Made by a program: the position numbers and the translations under genes. From Streptomyces sp. R33 (GTDB taxonomy: Bacteria > Actinomycetota > Actinomycetes > Streptomycetales > Streptomycetaceae): a DNA stretch of 64,000 nucleotides. The number at the start of each line of letters is the position of its first letter. The stretch's first letter is position 1. The notes below the pieces were generated by a model. It did no database searches. It was not told the origin of the DNA and saw only the letters and a program-made list of their open reading frames with translations. This document shows, piece by piece, positions 43,356-52,123 of this stretch. The stretch is taken from contig NZ_CP165727.1 in the NCBI RefSeq assembly GCF_041200175.1, positions 7,806,001 to 7,870,000 on the forward strand, written 5' to 3'.

Positions 43356-43534
43356 GATCGTCCTTCCTGTCGGCCGGCCGGTCGGTGGCGCCGGGTGGTC
43401 CGCTCGCGCACCGCGAAGACCAGCAGCCAGCAGGCGATCGCGGCGGTGGCGGCGAGGGATATGTCGATGGGCACATGGGCCACGGTTCCCAGGACGACCC
43501 CCATCAGCATGAGGGCCGCTATCAGGAAGAGCAT
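43352..43534 (-). CDS. 60-residue two-helix membrane protein
   Basis: 60 residues: a first helix MLFLIAALMLMGVVLGTVA, a short loop, a second helix (ISLAATAAIACWLLVFAV), then a basic Arg-rich tail that should lie in the cytoplasm. ATG 43534 is preceded by ggaggt on this strand. It overlaps the DUF4190-like start by 4 bp. No family recognised. Confidence 0.7.
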   Translation of the reverse strand: MLFLIAALMLMGVVLGTVAHVPIDISLAATAAIACWLLVFAVRERTTRRHRPAGRQEGRS

Positions 43535-43582
43535 CGTGCTACCTCCATCGTGCTCACTCCAAAAAATAGGAGACAGTTGTGC

Positions 43583-43596
43583 ACTGACTGCTCAGT
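43583..43596. promoter_or_regulatory. dyad in the TetR divergent promoter
   Basis: actga-ctgc-tcagt, 5-bp arms, in the 109-bp spacer between the small membrane-protein pair and the TetR gene, flanked by a further cagt / actg pair. Likely place for TetR binding; no experiment or consensus supports a specific site. Confidence 0.4.
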
Positions 43597-43643
43597 CTAA
43601 ATGCAAGCCGCGGAATCAGGGAATCGGGGGTTGACTTTTCGTC

Positions 43644-44300
43644 ATGAGTGAGACCATCGGGGCACGGCAGGCCCAACGGCACAAAACCCGCAGGGCCTTG
43701 CTGGACGCAGCCCTGTCGCTGCTGGAGGAGCAGGGCCTCGGCAGCCTCGGCCTGCGGGAGGTGACCCGCGTCGCGGGAGTCACCCCGACGGCCTTCTACC
43801 GGCACTTCCGCGACACAGAAGAGCTGGGCATCGCGCTGGTGGACGAGGCGTTGCAGAGCCTGCACGGCACCGTCCGCTCGACCCTCACCGCCTCCGGCGA
43901 CGCGGAGCAGCGGATCGACACCACCGTGGGCCTGATGGCCGAACTCGTACGGGAGTACCCCGGGCACATCCGGTTCATCGTGCGGGAACGGCACGGCGGC
44001 GTGCGCAGGGTGCGCGAGGCGGTGGCGGGCCAGCTCGACGCGTTCGCCGACGAGGTGGCCGAACGCCTGGGCGCCGATCCGCTGAGTGCGGGCTGGAGCG
44101 CGGACGACCTGCTCATGCTGGCACGCCTGTACGTCGACCACATGGTGATGACGGTTTCCGCCTACCTGGCCGCCGGCCCGGAGGGCGAGGAGTGGGCGGC
44201 GGTCACGCGTACCGCCCGTCGCCAACTCCGGCTGATCCACACGGGGCGGCTGAACTGGACCCCCGAACGGCTCCGGCAGCCGTCGTCCGATCACGATTGA
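43644..44300 (+). CDS. TetR-family regulator (FabR-like)
   Basis: 218 residues. The helix-turn-helix spans about 15-60 (TRRALLDAALSLLEEQGLGS, then VTRVAGVTPTAFYRHFRD). The C-terminal ligand domain includes YPGHIRFIVRERHGG, typical of FabR-like members that sense acyl-CoA/ACP. It is divergent from two small membrane-protein genes, the standard arrangement for a local repressor. No strong ribosome site precedes ATG 43644. Ligand unknown. Confidence 0.87.
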   Translation: MSETIGARQAQRHKTRRALLDAALSLLEEQGLGSLGLREVTRVAGVTPTAFYRHFRDTEELGIALVDEALQSLHGTVRSTLTASGDAEQRIDTTVGLMAELVREYPGHIRFIVRERHGGVRRVREAVAGQLDAFADEVAERLGADPLSAGWSADDLLMLARLYVDHMVMTVSAYLAAGPEGEEWAAVTRTARRQLRLIHTGRLNWTPERLRQPSSDHD

Positions 44301-44399
44301 TCACGATGCCCGAGGGGGACGTGGAAGCTCGCGGGCGCCCAAGTATCCTCAGCCGGACGGACTTTGGCTGACCACCAGCGAGTCGGGACAGGGGCGGAT

Positions 44400-46208
44400 A
44401 TGTGGGGGCGGGGGACGGTCCTCGGGGACCGGTACACACTGGCCGAGCGGATCGGCGGCGGTGGCATGGGGGAGGTCTGGCGTGCCGACGACGACGTGCT
44501 CAGACGGCAGGTCGCCGTGAAGGTCCTGCTTCCCGCGCTGCTCGACGACGTCTCGTTCGCGGCGCGGTTCCGCCGCGAGGCCACGGTCCTCGCCTCGCTC
44601 AGCCACCCGGGCATCGTCGACGTGCACGACTATGGCGAGAGCCGGATCGAATCCGGTGAGCAGGTCGCGTACATCGTCATGGACCTCGTCGAGGGGCGGA
44701 CGCTGCACGAGGTCCGCGCGCAGTCCGGGCCCCTCCCCGTCGAGCAGGCACTCGACATCGCAGGGCAGGCCCTCGATGCACTCCACGCCGCGCACCTGCA
44801 GGGTGTCACGCACCGCGACATCAAGCCGTCGAACCTGATGCTCGGCGAGGACGGCCGGGTGACGGTCACCGACTTCGGCATCGCCCGTTCCAGCGCGGCC
44901 AGCACCGGGATCACCGACTCGCACGCGGTGCTCGGGACGGCGCTGTACATGGCTCCCGAGCAGGCGGAGGGGCTCGGCGCCATCGCCGCGTCCGACCTGT
45001 ACTCCATGGGCGTGGTGTGCTTCGAACTGCTCACCGGGGAACCGCCGTTCACGGGCGAATCGGTCGTCGAGATCGCGCTCAAGCACATCAGGGAGCCGGT
45101 TCCGGACCTCCCTGCCGAATTCCCCGAGCCGGTACGCGCCTTCGTCGCCAGGGCACTGGCCAAGCGGCCCGAGGAGCGCTACGCCGACGCCTCGGTGATG
45201 GCTGCGGCGGCGCGGCGCGCGGCGGCCGGTCGGCCGCTGGGTGAGCTCGACGCACCGGCGGGACCGGTCGTCGCGGGGACCGCCCCGGCCGCGGGGGCCG
45301 GCGCCGAGCTGCGGCGGTCGTGGCGGGACCGGCTGCGCATCCCCGCGTCCGTCTCCGCGCCGCTCGCGATCGGGTTCAGTGTGACGATCACGGTCTCGGT
45401 GGCCGTCACCGTCTTCTACATCGACCCCGGTGCGCGGCAGAGCGATGCGAGCGGGCCCGGGCAGCACCCCTCCACCTCCGTGTCCGCGCCGGCATCCGGC
45501 AGCGGGAGCCAGAGCCCCGGCGCGTCCCCCTCGGGGAGCGCGGCGGCCGGCACGCCCGATGCCTCGCCCCCGCCGCCCGGCGAGAACCCGGGCGCGCAGG
45601 GCGGTGGTGGGGCCGCCGCCGCGGGCGGCGTGGGCGGCGCGGCGCCGGTCCCGAACCCCCAGCCGGCCGCAGGCGGATCCGGCAACGGCGGGAGCCAGGC
45701 CGGCTCGGGGCCGGGCGGCGGCGCCGGGGGAGGGGGCACACCCGGAGGCGGAGGCTCGACCCCCGGAGGATCGGCCAACGGCGGGTCCAATCCGCCGCAG
45801 GGCTGCGGCGGATCGAGCTGGGGCGCCATCACCAACGTGGGCGACGGGCTCAAGATCGGCTTCAGCGGCTCCGCCCCGCAGGGAAACGCCAAGGTCATCA
45901 TGGGGGGCACCACCGCATTCGGCTGGCTCCACGAAAAGAGCAACTACGACAGCTTCAAGACGTGCGGCTCGAACGGCATCGCGATGGCGCGGGCGCTCAC
46001 GCAGTTCAACGAAACCGTTCGCGTCGAGCTCGCCGGCCCGTTCGCCGGAGACGTGTGGTGGAACCTGGAGAAAGCCCCCGCGGCGGGCGCGTACTTCATC
46101 AAGGACATCTCGTTCCAGGGCGGGTGCCTCACGGACAACGGCGCCGGCAACCAGCTGACGGTGGTCGACTGCTCCGGGAGCAAAGCCCAGCAGTGGCGGA
46201 TTCCGTAG
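44400..46208 (+). CDS. membrane Ser/Thr protein kinase with C-terminal exported domain
   Basis: 602 residues. The Hanks-type kinase domain runs from about 11 to 275: glycine loop IGGGGMGEVW, K41, HRDIKPSN (catalytic D140), DFG at 158-160 and MAPEQ at 184-188, all intact. A single membrane helix lies at about 318-341, then a 130-residue Gly/Pro/Ser linker. An exported domain of about 120 residues contains four cysteines and ends in a QQW(R) motif like the QxW of ricin-type lectins. PASTA repeats are absent, so the sensor differs from PknB. ATG 44400 is preferred over TTG 44364. Confidence 0.9.
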   Translation: MWGRGTVLGDRYTLAERIGGGGMGEVWRADDDVLRRQVAVKVLLPALLDDVSFAARFRREATVLASLSHPGIVDVHDYGESRIESGEQVAYIVMDLVEGRTLHEVRAQSGPLPVEQALDIAGQALDALHAAHLQGVTHRDIKPSNLMLGEDGRVTVTDFGIARSSAASTGITDSHAVLGTALYMAPEQAEGLGAIAASDLYSMGVVCFELLTGEPPFTGESVVEIALKHIREPVPDLPAEFPEPVRAFVARALAKRPEERYADASVMAAAARRAAAGRPLGELDAPAGPVVAGTAPAAGAGAELRRSWRDRLRIPASVSAPLAIGFSVTITVSVAVTVFYIDPGARQSDASGPGQHPSTSVSAPASGSGSQSPGASPSGSAAAGTPDASPPPPGENPGAQGGGGAAAAGGVGGAAPVPNPQPAAGGSGNGGSQAGSGPGGGAGGGGTPGGGGSTPGGSANGGSNPPQGCGGSSWGAITNVGDGLKIGFSGSAPQGNAKVIMGGTTAFGWLHEKSNYDSFKTCGSNGIAMARALTQFNETVRVELAGPFAGDVWWNLEKAPAAGAYFIKDISFQGGCLTDNGAGNQLTVVDCSGSKAQQWRIP

Positions 46209-46237
46209 CGGCCGCTGCGCAGGGCTCCTGAAAGGCT

Positions 46238-46271
46238 CAGCGCGCCGACCCGGGGCCGGGCCGGCGCGCTG
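46238..46271. terminator. bidirectional hairpin terminator
   Basis: 10-bp stem cagcgcgccg / cggcgcgctg with a GC-rich 14-nt loop, between the convergent kinase and tyrosinase genes. Confidence 0.65.
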
Positions 46272-46277
46272 CTGCGG

Positions 46278-47111
46278 TCAGCGGGCCGACTCGGTGTCGA
46301 ACGTGTAGAACTTCCGGTGGTCCAGCAGGTCGGCCGGGGTCACGTTGTCCCACGGCCGCATCGGGCGGTGCAGGTCCACGACGTTCGGCGTGGCCGCGCC
46401 CGGCAGATAGGCGGACTTCGGGTTCCGGCGCTGCCACTCGGCCCACAGCATGTCGATGAACGCGTGGTGCATCCAGAACACCGGGTCGTTGGGAGAGGCC
46501 GCGCTGGACATCTGGCCGCCGATCCACACGTGGACCCGGTTGTGCAGGCCGGCCCCGCGCCAGCCCTCCAGATGGTTTCGGAAGCCGTCCGAGGAGCTGT
46601 TCCAGGGGGCTGCGTCGTACACCGGCATGGCGAGTACGGCGTTCACCTCGGCCTTGGTCGGCAGCTGTACCCCTCGCGCGCCGAGTTCGCGCACCAGGTA
46701 AGGGCGCTTGTCCACCCCCACGGTGACCGCCCACTTGCCCGCCGCGTACGCGAACGGGCCGTCGAGCACCTGGCCGTCGCGGTCCCGGCCGGTACCACCC
46801 AGGAAGTCCGCGGCCCAGAGGGAGGAGGCGGGGGTGCGGTCCACGGTCCAGTCCCAGTAGGGGAGAGAGACCTTCGGGTCCACCTTCTGCAACTCGGCTT
46901 CGAAGTCCAGCAGGAAGCGGCGGTGCCAGGGAAGGAAGGAGGGGGCGCGGTGTCCGACCCGGTCGCCGAAGTCGCTGTCGGTCATGAGGAAGGTGTTGTG
47001 GGCCCTGACGAAGCGGTCGTACGTGCCGTTCCGCTTGAGCTCGAGCAGCGCACCGGTGAAGGCGCGCTTTTCCTCCGGGGTGAGCTTGGCCTGGTTCTTG
47101 CGGACGGTCAT
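46278..47111 (-). CDS. melC2: tyrosinase
   Basis: 277 residues, close to the 273 of classical Streptomyces tyrosinase. All six copper ligands can be placed: CuA H38, H54 and H63 (VGHRAPSFLPWHRRF), CuB H190, H194 and H216 (GLHNRVHVW, WMHHAFID). These positions are one residue off the S. antibioticus numbering. It oxidises monophenols and diphenols to quinones for melanin. It lacks its own signal peptide and is exported in complex with MelC1, which also delivers copper. ATG 47111 overlaps the melC1 stop by 4 bp. Confidence 0.97.
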   Translation of the reverse strand: MTVRKNQAKLTPEEKRAFTGALLELKRNGTYDRFVRAHNTFLMTDSDFGDRVGHRAPSFLPWHRRFLLDFEAELQKVDPKVSLPYWDWTVDRTPASSLWAADFLGGTGRDRDGQVLDGPFAYAAGKWAVTVGVDKRPYLVRELGARGVQLPTKAEVNAVLAMPVYDAAPWNSSSDGFRNHLEGWRGAGLHNRVHVWIGGQMSSAASPNDPVFWMHHAFIDMLWAEWQRRNPKSAYLPGAATPNVVDLHRPMRPWDNVTPADLLDHRKFYTFDTESAR

Positions 47112-47536
47112 GCCGTGCCCCCCGTGGGGCCGAACGCAGCGAGGGCGGCGCCCCGGAGGTCCCGCACGGCGGCGCGGACGACCGTGACCGGGTCGGGAAA
47201 CGTCTCGTAGTGGTTGACGACGCTGACCCAGCTGCCGTCGGCATTGCGCATCACGTGCAGCTCGTTGCCGTCTATGCGGACCGTGGGCAGACCGGGGGAG
47301 TGGTGGCCGCCCTGGTGGTCGCCTTCGCCGAACGTGATCTGGATGCGGCGGCCCTCGTAGACCTCGTCGATGGTGCCGGTCGGTATCGGGCCGGGCGACG
47401 AGGCCGCGTCGGCCCCCTTCGGGTCGCCGTCCGACGAGGAGGTGGCGGAGGCATGGATGACGGCCGCGGTCAGCCCGACCGCGGTGACTGCGCCGACAGC
47501 AGTGCCCAAGGCCTGTCGGCGGGTGATCTTCTTCAT
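47108..47536 (-). CDS. melC1: tyrosinase copper chaperone with Tat signal
   Basis: 142 residues. A twin-arginine signal (KKITRRQALG) precedes the hydrophobic core. The mature part has the MelC1 features DEVYEGRRIQI, histidines in GDHQGGHHSPG, and LHVMRNADGSWVSVVNHYE. MelC1 binds apotyrosinase, inserts copper and carries it out through the Tat system. It is first in the operon, translationally coupled to melC2. Both genes look intact, so the strain should be able to make melanin. The 126-bp spacer upstream should hold the promoter. Confidence 0.96.
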   Translation of the reverse strand: MKKITRRQALGTAVGAVTAVGLTAAVIHASATSSSDGDPKGADAASSPGPIPTGTIDEVYEGRRIQITFGEGDHQGGHHSPGLPTVRIDGNELHVMRNADGSWVSVVNHYETFPDPVTVVRAAVRDLRGAALAAFGPTGGTA

Positions 47537-47662
47537 GGCTTGAAGAGGTACCAGATGGCCGGGAACACCTGATCAGTGCCCTACGCATCCATCCCGGCAG
47601 CGCGCAGGACTCCCCGCCTCGTACGGAACGTCACACGAAGGCGGGGAGCCCAGAGGCGATGG

Positions 47663-48439
47663 TCAGCCTTTCGGCGCCGCCACCGGTACGGGCCGGCGGG
47701 CGGTCCGCGTCATTGCGCCCTCCACGTGGTTCGCCCTGAGCGCTGCGTACGCGCTGGACAGCGCCTGCTTCCGGACCGGGCGCCGGTCGGCGAACGCCGT
47801 CAGGTCGCCCGCGCACTGCAGCTCCCATCGCGGGAAGCGGCGCCGGGACATGGCCACGGAGGCGCTGGGGGCGAAATACAGCATCGTGGTGTTCTCGTGG
47901 GGGTTGTGCGCCGAGCCCTCGTACACCATTCGGCCGCTGGTCTCGAGGCGGTCCGCCAGGCGGGCGAGCGCGCTCGCGTCGGGCCGGTCCATGAACAGTC
48001 CGACGTGGTTCTCGAAACCGTGGACGCGCTCCTGCGCCCCCACGTCGTCCGTGTAGCCCGGGCTGCACCGCGGGAAGAGGAAGACCTCGACCTCCGGTGC
48101 CAGGCCGCTCGTGACGCGCAGCCGCGTCACCCGTATGTCCGCATCGTCCGGGAGCCAGTGACGCTCCACCAGACGGCGCTTGACCAGCACGCTCGGTATG
48201 GTGGTCGATGCGGGCCAGCCGTTTTCCTCGAAGTACTCGAGAGCGGATTCCACTGTTTCCGGGAACAGTAGCGTTGCGCAATGCGACACAACGCATCCGC
48301 TTTTGATTTCCCGTTTGAGATCGCCCGGTATCCAGGGTGGCAGGAGAGCGTCCAGTGATTTCGTGGAGGCGTGGAGAGCGTAGTCAACAGCATGCTGGAG
48401 GCGCTGGACGTCGCACGGTTCGAACGTCACTTGATGCAT
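47663..48439 (-). CDS. conserved-looking protein of unknown function
   Basis: 258 residues, soluble. Early cysteines (PCDVQRLQ, SGCVVSHC) are followed by alternating strands and helices. The central part pairs EVEVFLFPR with ENHVGLFMD, then GRMVYEGSAHNP and TTMLYFAP, which hints at a vicinal-oxygen-chelate-like beta fold. I do not recognise a named family. ATG 48439 (gaaagg upstream) is preferred to starts at 48505 or 48478. It is divergent from the PhzS-like monooxygenase across 187 bp, suggesting a shared regulator or pathway. Confidence 0.65.
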   Translation of the reverse strand: MHQVTFEPCDVQRLQHAVDYALHASTKSLDALLPPWIPGDLKREIKSGCVVSHCATLLFPETVESALEYFEENGWPASTTIPSVLVKRRLVERHWLPDDADIRVTRLRVTSGLAPEVEVFLFPRCSPGYTDDVGAQERVHGFENHVGLFMDRPDASALARLADRLETSGRMVYEGSAHNPHENTTMLYFAPSASVAMSRRRFPRWELQCAGDLTAFADRRPVRKQALSSAYAALRANHVEGAMTRTARRPVPVAAPKG

Positions 48440-48544
48440 GTCGCAGCCTTTCTGTTGCCGACACCTGATTAAAGCCATGTCACCCATCAGGCGGCACTTG
48501 GCCATAGTCTGATCGGGTGAACGTAGGTGTCTGACCTGCGCATC

Positions 48545-48573
48545 TTGACGTCATGCAACCGTGGTTGTACTCA
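48545..48573 (+). promoter_or_regulatory. candidate promoter with dyad in its spacer
   Basis: TTGACG (48545-48550) and TACTCA (48568-48573) are 17 bp apart, 54 bp before the monooxygenase start. Between them lies caacc-gt-ggttg (48556-48567), a dyad that a repressor could occupy. The -10 lacks the final T, so the match is partial. Confidence 0.5.
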
Positions 48574-48626
48574 TCGGTGAAGTACCGCACTTCAACGGAA
48601 GGCGTCTTTCCCAGGAGGTAGAGGGC

Positions 48627-49925
48627 ATGTCTCCGTACGGCCGAAAGAACTCTCCGCGCATCGTGATAGCCGGTGCCGGAATTGGCGGACTGACAACGGC
48701 CTTGAGCCTTCATGCGGCAGGCCTGGACGATGTGCTCATCCTGGAAGCGTGCCCGAATCTGCGCGCCGTCGGTGCGGGAATCAATCTGCAGCCCGCCGCC
48801 GTGCGCGAGCTGACCGAACTCGGTCTGGCAGAGGCCCTCGACGGCGTCGCGGTGGCGACCGCCCGGCTGGAGTACCACCACCGCTACGGCGGCCTGATCT
48901 GGTCGGAGCCGCGCGGCCGCGCCGCCGGCTACAACTGGCCGCAGTACTCGGTGCACCGGGCGGACCTGCAGGACATCCTGCTGGCGGCGGTCCGGGACCG
49001 GCTCGGCCCCGAGGCGCTGGTCACCGGAACCCGCCTCGTACGGTACGAGCAGGGCCGCCGGCACGGCCGGCCCACCGTACGGGCGTACGTGGCGGGACGG
49101 CCCGGCCCGTTCTCCTGCGACCTGCTCGTCGGCGCGGACGGAATCAACTCCGCCGTGCGCGCGACCATGTATCCGGACGAAGGACCGCCGCTCGGCAACG
49201 GGATATCCATGTGGCGCGGGGTGACCGAAGGCCCGCCCTTCCTCGACGGGCGCACGATGGTCATCGTCGGCTGCAACGCGCGGGTGAAGGCCGTGGCCTA
49301 TCCCGTCTCCCGGGCCGACGGGAACGGGCGGTGCCTGCTCAACTGGGTGGTGGAGAGCCGCACCGACGAAGGCCTGGGCGAGGAGGACGCGCGGGGCGGG
49401 GCCGACTGGGACCGCGCCGTACCGCCGCAGGAGGTGCTCGTACACCTGGCGGGCTGGCGCAGCGACTTCCTCGACCTCCACGGCATCATCGCCACGGCGC
49501 CCCGCATCGGCCGGTACCCGATGATCGACCGCGACCCGCTGCCGGCCTGGACGGACGGCCGCGTCGTCCTGCTCGGCGACGCCGCCCACCCCTTGTACCC
49601 GACCGGCTCCAACGGCGCGTCACAGGCCATCGTCGACGCCCGCGTCCTCGCGTACGCGCTCGCCCACCACGACGTGGACGAGGCCCTGGCCCGGTACGAG
49701 GCGGACCGCCGCCCGCAGACCACCCTCCTCCTCGCCGCACACCGCCGGCTGGAACCCGACCCGGTCCTCCGTCAGGTGGAGGCCCTTGCCCCGAACGGCT
49801 TCCTCGACATTCGCCACGTCCTGCCGGAGGACAGGCTGGACGGCATCAAGTCCTGTACGCGCCAGGTCACCGGCGTGGACGCCACCGCGCTCAATGCGCG
49901 TTCCTCCTGGAGCGTCGCCGTATGA
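48627..49925 (+). CDS. FAD-dependent monooxygenase, PhzS-like
   Basis: 432 residues. The Rossmann FAD loop GAGIGGLT is at 16-23 and the second FAD motif is GADGINSAVR. The ribityl-phosphate motif is GDAAHPLYPTGSNGASQAI. The sequence follows the 5-methylphenazine-1-carboxylate hydroxylase PhzS unusually closely: NLQPAAVRELTELGL, WSEPRGRAAG, QYSVHRADLQ, ISMWRGVTE and YPMIDRDPLP. No phenazine genes are in the window, so the true aromatic substrate is unknown. ATG 48627 has a strong aggagg site. Its stop overlaps the next gene by 4 bp. Confidence 0.92.
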   Translation: MSPYGRKNSPRIVIAGAGIGGLTTALSLHAAGLDDVLILEACPNLRAVGAGINLQPAAVRELTELGLAEALDGVAVATARLEYHHRYGGLIWSEPRGRAAGYNWPQYSVHRADLQDILLAAVRDRLGPEALVTGTRLVRYEQGRRHGRPTVRAYVAGRPGPFSCDLLVGADGINSAVRATMYPDEGPPLGNGISMWRGVTEGPPFLDGRTMVIVGCNARVKAVAYPVSRADGNGRCLLNWVVESRTDEGLGEEDARGGADWDRAVPPQEVLVHLAGWRSDFLDLHGIIATAPRIGRYPMIDRDPLPAWTDGRVVLLGDAAHPLYPTGSNGASQAIVDARVLAYALAHHDVDEALARYEADRRPQTTLLLAAHRRLEPDPVLRQVEALAPNGFLDIRHVLPEDRLDGIKSCTRQVTGVDATALNARSSWSVAV

Positions 49926-50890
49926 ACGGTTTCCGTCTGCGTTCGACCTCCGCCGCCGCGCTCGCCTCCGCCGCACTGCTGGTGGCGCTGGTGTCCGCCA
50001 CCGGACGGCACGCGGCCCCGCCGCCGCCCTCCGGCTCCGCCGCGCGCCTGCCCGACTGCGCCGACAACGCAGGCGGCGCGGTGTGCTCCACGTACGGTCC
50101 CGCCGCCCGCCTGGGCCGCGGCACGGTCCGTACGTACGGGGAGTACCAGGGCGCGATCCCCAGAACGCTGGGAGTCTCCCTGACCGCCCCGGCCGTCACC
50201 GCCCTGCCCACCACCCCCACCGACGGCAAGCACTGCTACGACGCGGACGCCGACGGGAGCCTCGACGACACCCACGAATGCGTCGGCGGCCACAGCCTGG
50301 AACTCGCGCTGCCGCCCGCCCCGGCCGGCCTGCCCTTCCAGTGGGTGCTGTTCAACTGGAACCCGCACGGCCACAACCCGCACGGCCGCTACGACGTCGC
50401 CCACTTCGACGTGCACTTCTACCTCGTCCCGCGCGAGGTCCGGTCGGGGATCAAGACCGGCGGCTGCGCCCTGCTGATCGCCTGCGACCAACTGGCCACG
50501 GCCGGAAAACCCGTCCCGGCCGCGTACCTGCCGGCGGGCTACCCCGCCAGCAGCCCGCAGACCGCGGAAGGCGCCATGGGCGCGCACCTGGACAGCCGCC
50601 CCCCGTCCACGGGCACGCTCAGCGGCCAGACCTTCATCTACGGGGCCTATGCGGGCGACCTGATCTTCATGGAGCCCATGCTCACCAGGGACTTCCTCCA
50701 ACGGCACCGCACCTCGGCCGGCCACCGCACCTGCGAGGCCGTTCCCCAGCCGGCGGCCTGGCGGATCCCCGGCTGGTACCCGACGCGCTACTGCACCGCC
50801 TACCGCCCCGACGAGGGCGACTACACCGTTTCCCTGACCGACTTCGTCCACTCGGCCGGGGCACACCGCCTCGCCACGGCGGTCCGGTGA
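49922..50890 (+). CDS. secreted protein resembling TTHB210-like (DUF5602) domain
   Basis: 322 residues with a signal peptide (about 1-30). The core has a histidine-rich stretch FNWNPHGHNPHGRYDVAHFD followed by VHFYLV, reminiscent of the TTHB210-like/DUF5602 fold, and likely metal-binding. Several cysteines (CADNAGGAVC, HCYD, HEC) could form disulfides outside the cell. ATG 49922 overlaps the monooxygenase stop, so the two are made together. Role unknown; perhaps binds or protects against the oxidised product. Family assignment is by memory of motif shape only. Confidence 0.7.
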   Translation: MNGFRLRSTSAAALASAALLVALVSATGRHAAPPPPSGSAARLPDCADNAGGAVCSTYGPAARLGRGTVRTYGEYQGAIPRTLGVSLTAPAVTALPTTPTDGKHCYDADADGSLDDTHECVGGHSLELALPPAPAGLPFQWVLFNWNPHGHNPHGRYDVAHFDVHFYLVPREVRSGIKTGGCALLIACDQLATAGKPVPAAYLPAGYPASSPQTAEGAMGAHLDSRPPSTGTLSGQTFIYGAYAGDLIFMEPMLTRDFLQRHRTSAGHRTCEAVPQPAAWRIPGWYPTRYCTAYRPDEGDYTVSLTDFVHSAGAHRLATAVR

Positions 50891-50986
50891 ACCCCTGCCG
50901 CGTGGCGCAGCGGGCGCGTGGGGCGGGGAGCCGTCACAATCGGGCTGTCCGTCATGCCGCTTAGTCACCCATTTGGGGGCCAGTTC

Positions 50987-52003
50987 ATGTACGCAGCCGT
51001 GGTCCACGCCCTGGGGCAGCCTCCCCGGTACGAGTCCGTGCCCGAGCCCGCTCCCGCGGCCGGCGAGGTCGTCGTCGAGGTGCTGGCGGCCGCGCTGTAC
51101 CCGCTGGTGCGCTCGTTCGCCTCGGGCGGCCACTACACGGGTGGGGATGCGCTTCCGCTGATCCCCGGGTTCGACGGGGTGGGCCGGACCGCGGCCGGTG
51201 AACTCGTCTACATCTCGGGGCTGGAGCCCCCGCGCGGGACGATGGCCGAGCGCGTCGCCGTACCGGCCACCGCACTCATGCCCGTACCGGAAGGCCTCGA
51301 TCCGGTCGCGGTCGCCGCCGTCATGAACCCCGCGTCCTCCGCATGGATCGCGCTGCGTGAGCGGAGCCGGCTGCGCAGGGGGGATTCGGTGCTCGTACTC
51401 GGTGCCACGGGCAACGCCGGGCGCGCCGCGATCCAGCTGGCCCTCGACCAGGGCGCGGGCTCCGTCGTGGCGGCCGGGCGAGACCCGCTGGCCCTGGAGG
51501 CCGCGGCAGCGCTGGGCGCTCACCGTACGGTCGCCCTCGAGGGCACCGACGAGGACGTCGCGGCCGCTTTCGGCGCGGCGGCCGCCGACGTGGACATCGT
51601 GCTCGACTATCTGTGGGAGCGCCCTGCCGAGCTGGCGCTCGACGGAATCCTCCGCCACCGCGCCGATCTCACCCGACCCCTGCGTTGGGTGCAGGTGGGC
51701 TCCGCGGCCGGGGCCGACATGACCCTGCCGTCCGCGTGGTTGCGCAAGGGGGACGTGAGCGTCTGCGGGAGCGGACTCGGCTCGATCTCGCGCGCCCGCC
51801 GGGATGCCGCCCTGCGCGAACTGCTCGACCGGCTGCCCGACCTGGTGCCGACCACCGAGGCGGTCGCCGTGCCGATGGCCGAGGTGGAAGCCGCCTGGGA
51901 ATCCCCGCTGCGGTCCGGCACCCGGCTCGTGTTCGTCCCCGCCGGCGCAGACGTACGGGCCTCCGGAGCCTCGCAAGCCGTCAGGAACCGGGAATCGGTC
52001 TGA
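50987..52003 (+). CDS. MDR-family quinone oxidoreductase / alcohol dehydrogenase-like
   Basis: 338 residues. GroES-like N-terminal domain, then the Rossmann domain with LGATGNAGRAAIQ at 138-150, the AATGxxG form typical of NADPH-quinone reductases. The zinc-ligand cysteines of true alcohol dehydrogenases are missing, so a zinc-free reductase is expected. ATG 50987 has only a weak tggggg upstream. The 96-bp gap from the preceding gene suggests its own promoter. The acceptor is unknown; a quinone from aromatic metabolism would suit the neighbours but is inference. Confidence 0.87.
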   Translation: MYAAVVHALGQPPRYESVPEPAPAAGEVVVEVLAAALYPLVRSFASGGHYTGGDALPLIPGFDGVGRTAAGELVYISGLEPPRGTMAERVAVPATALMPVPEGLDPVAVAAVMNPASSAWIALRERSRLRRGDSVLVLGATGNAGRAAIQLALDQGAGSVVAAGRDPLALEAAAALGAHRTVALEGTDEDVAAAFGAAAADVDIVLDYLWERPAELALDGILRHRADLTRPLRWVQVGSAAGADMTLPSAWLRKGDVSVCGSGLGSISRARRDAALRELLDRLPDLVPTTEAVAVPMAEVEAAWESPLRSGTRLVFVPAGADVRASGASQAVRNRESV

Positions 52004-52123
52004 CGATCGCTCTCCTCTCTCACGGTGCCCCGTCGTACGGGGGCGGCGGCGGGCTGGGTGCCAAATGGAGGCCCAGCGCGCCGCCGACCTCCGGCGTGAG
52101 CGGGCCGGGCGGTTCCATGCCAA

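Noticed and set aside
51168..51188. gttcgac stretch resembling a tRNA T-loop
   Set aside because: No matching acceptor, D or anticodon arms, and it lies inside the quinone reductase gene.
52065..52123. Short helical-looking frame (MEAQRAADLRRERAG) upstream of the CHAT remnant
   Set aside because: Too short and in a different frame from the CHAT part; could be chance in GC-rich DNA, so not called as a gene.
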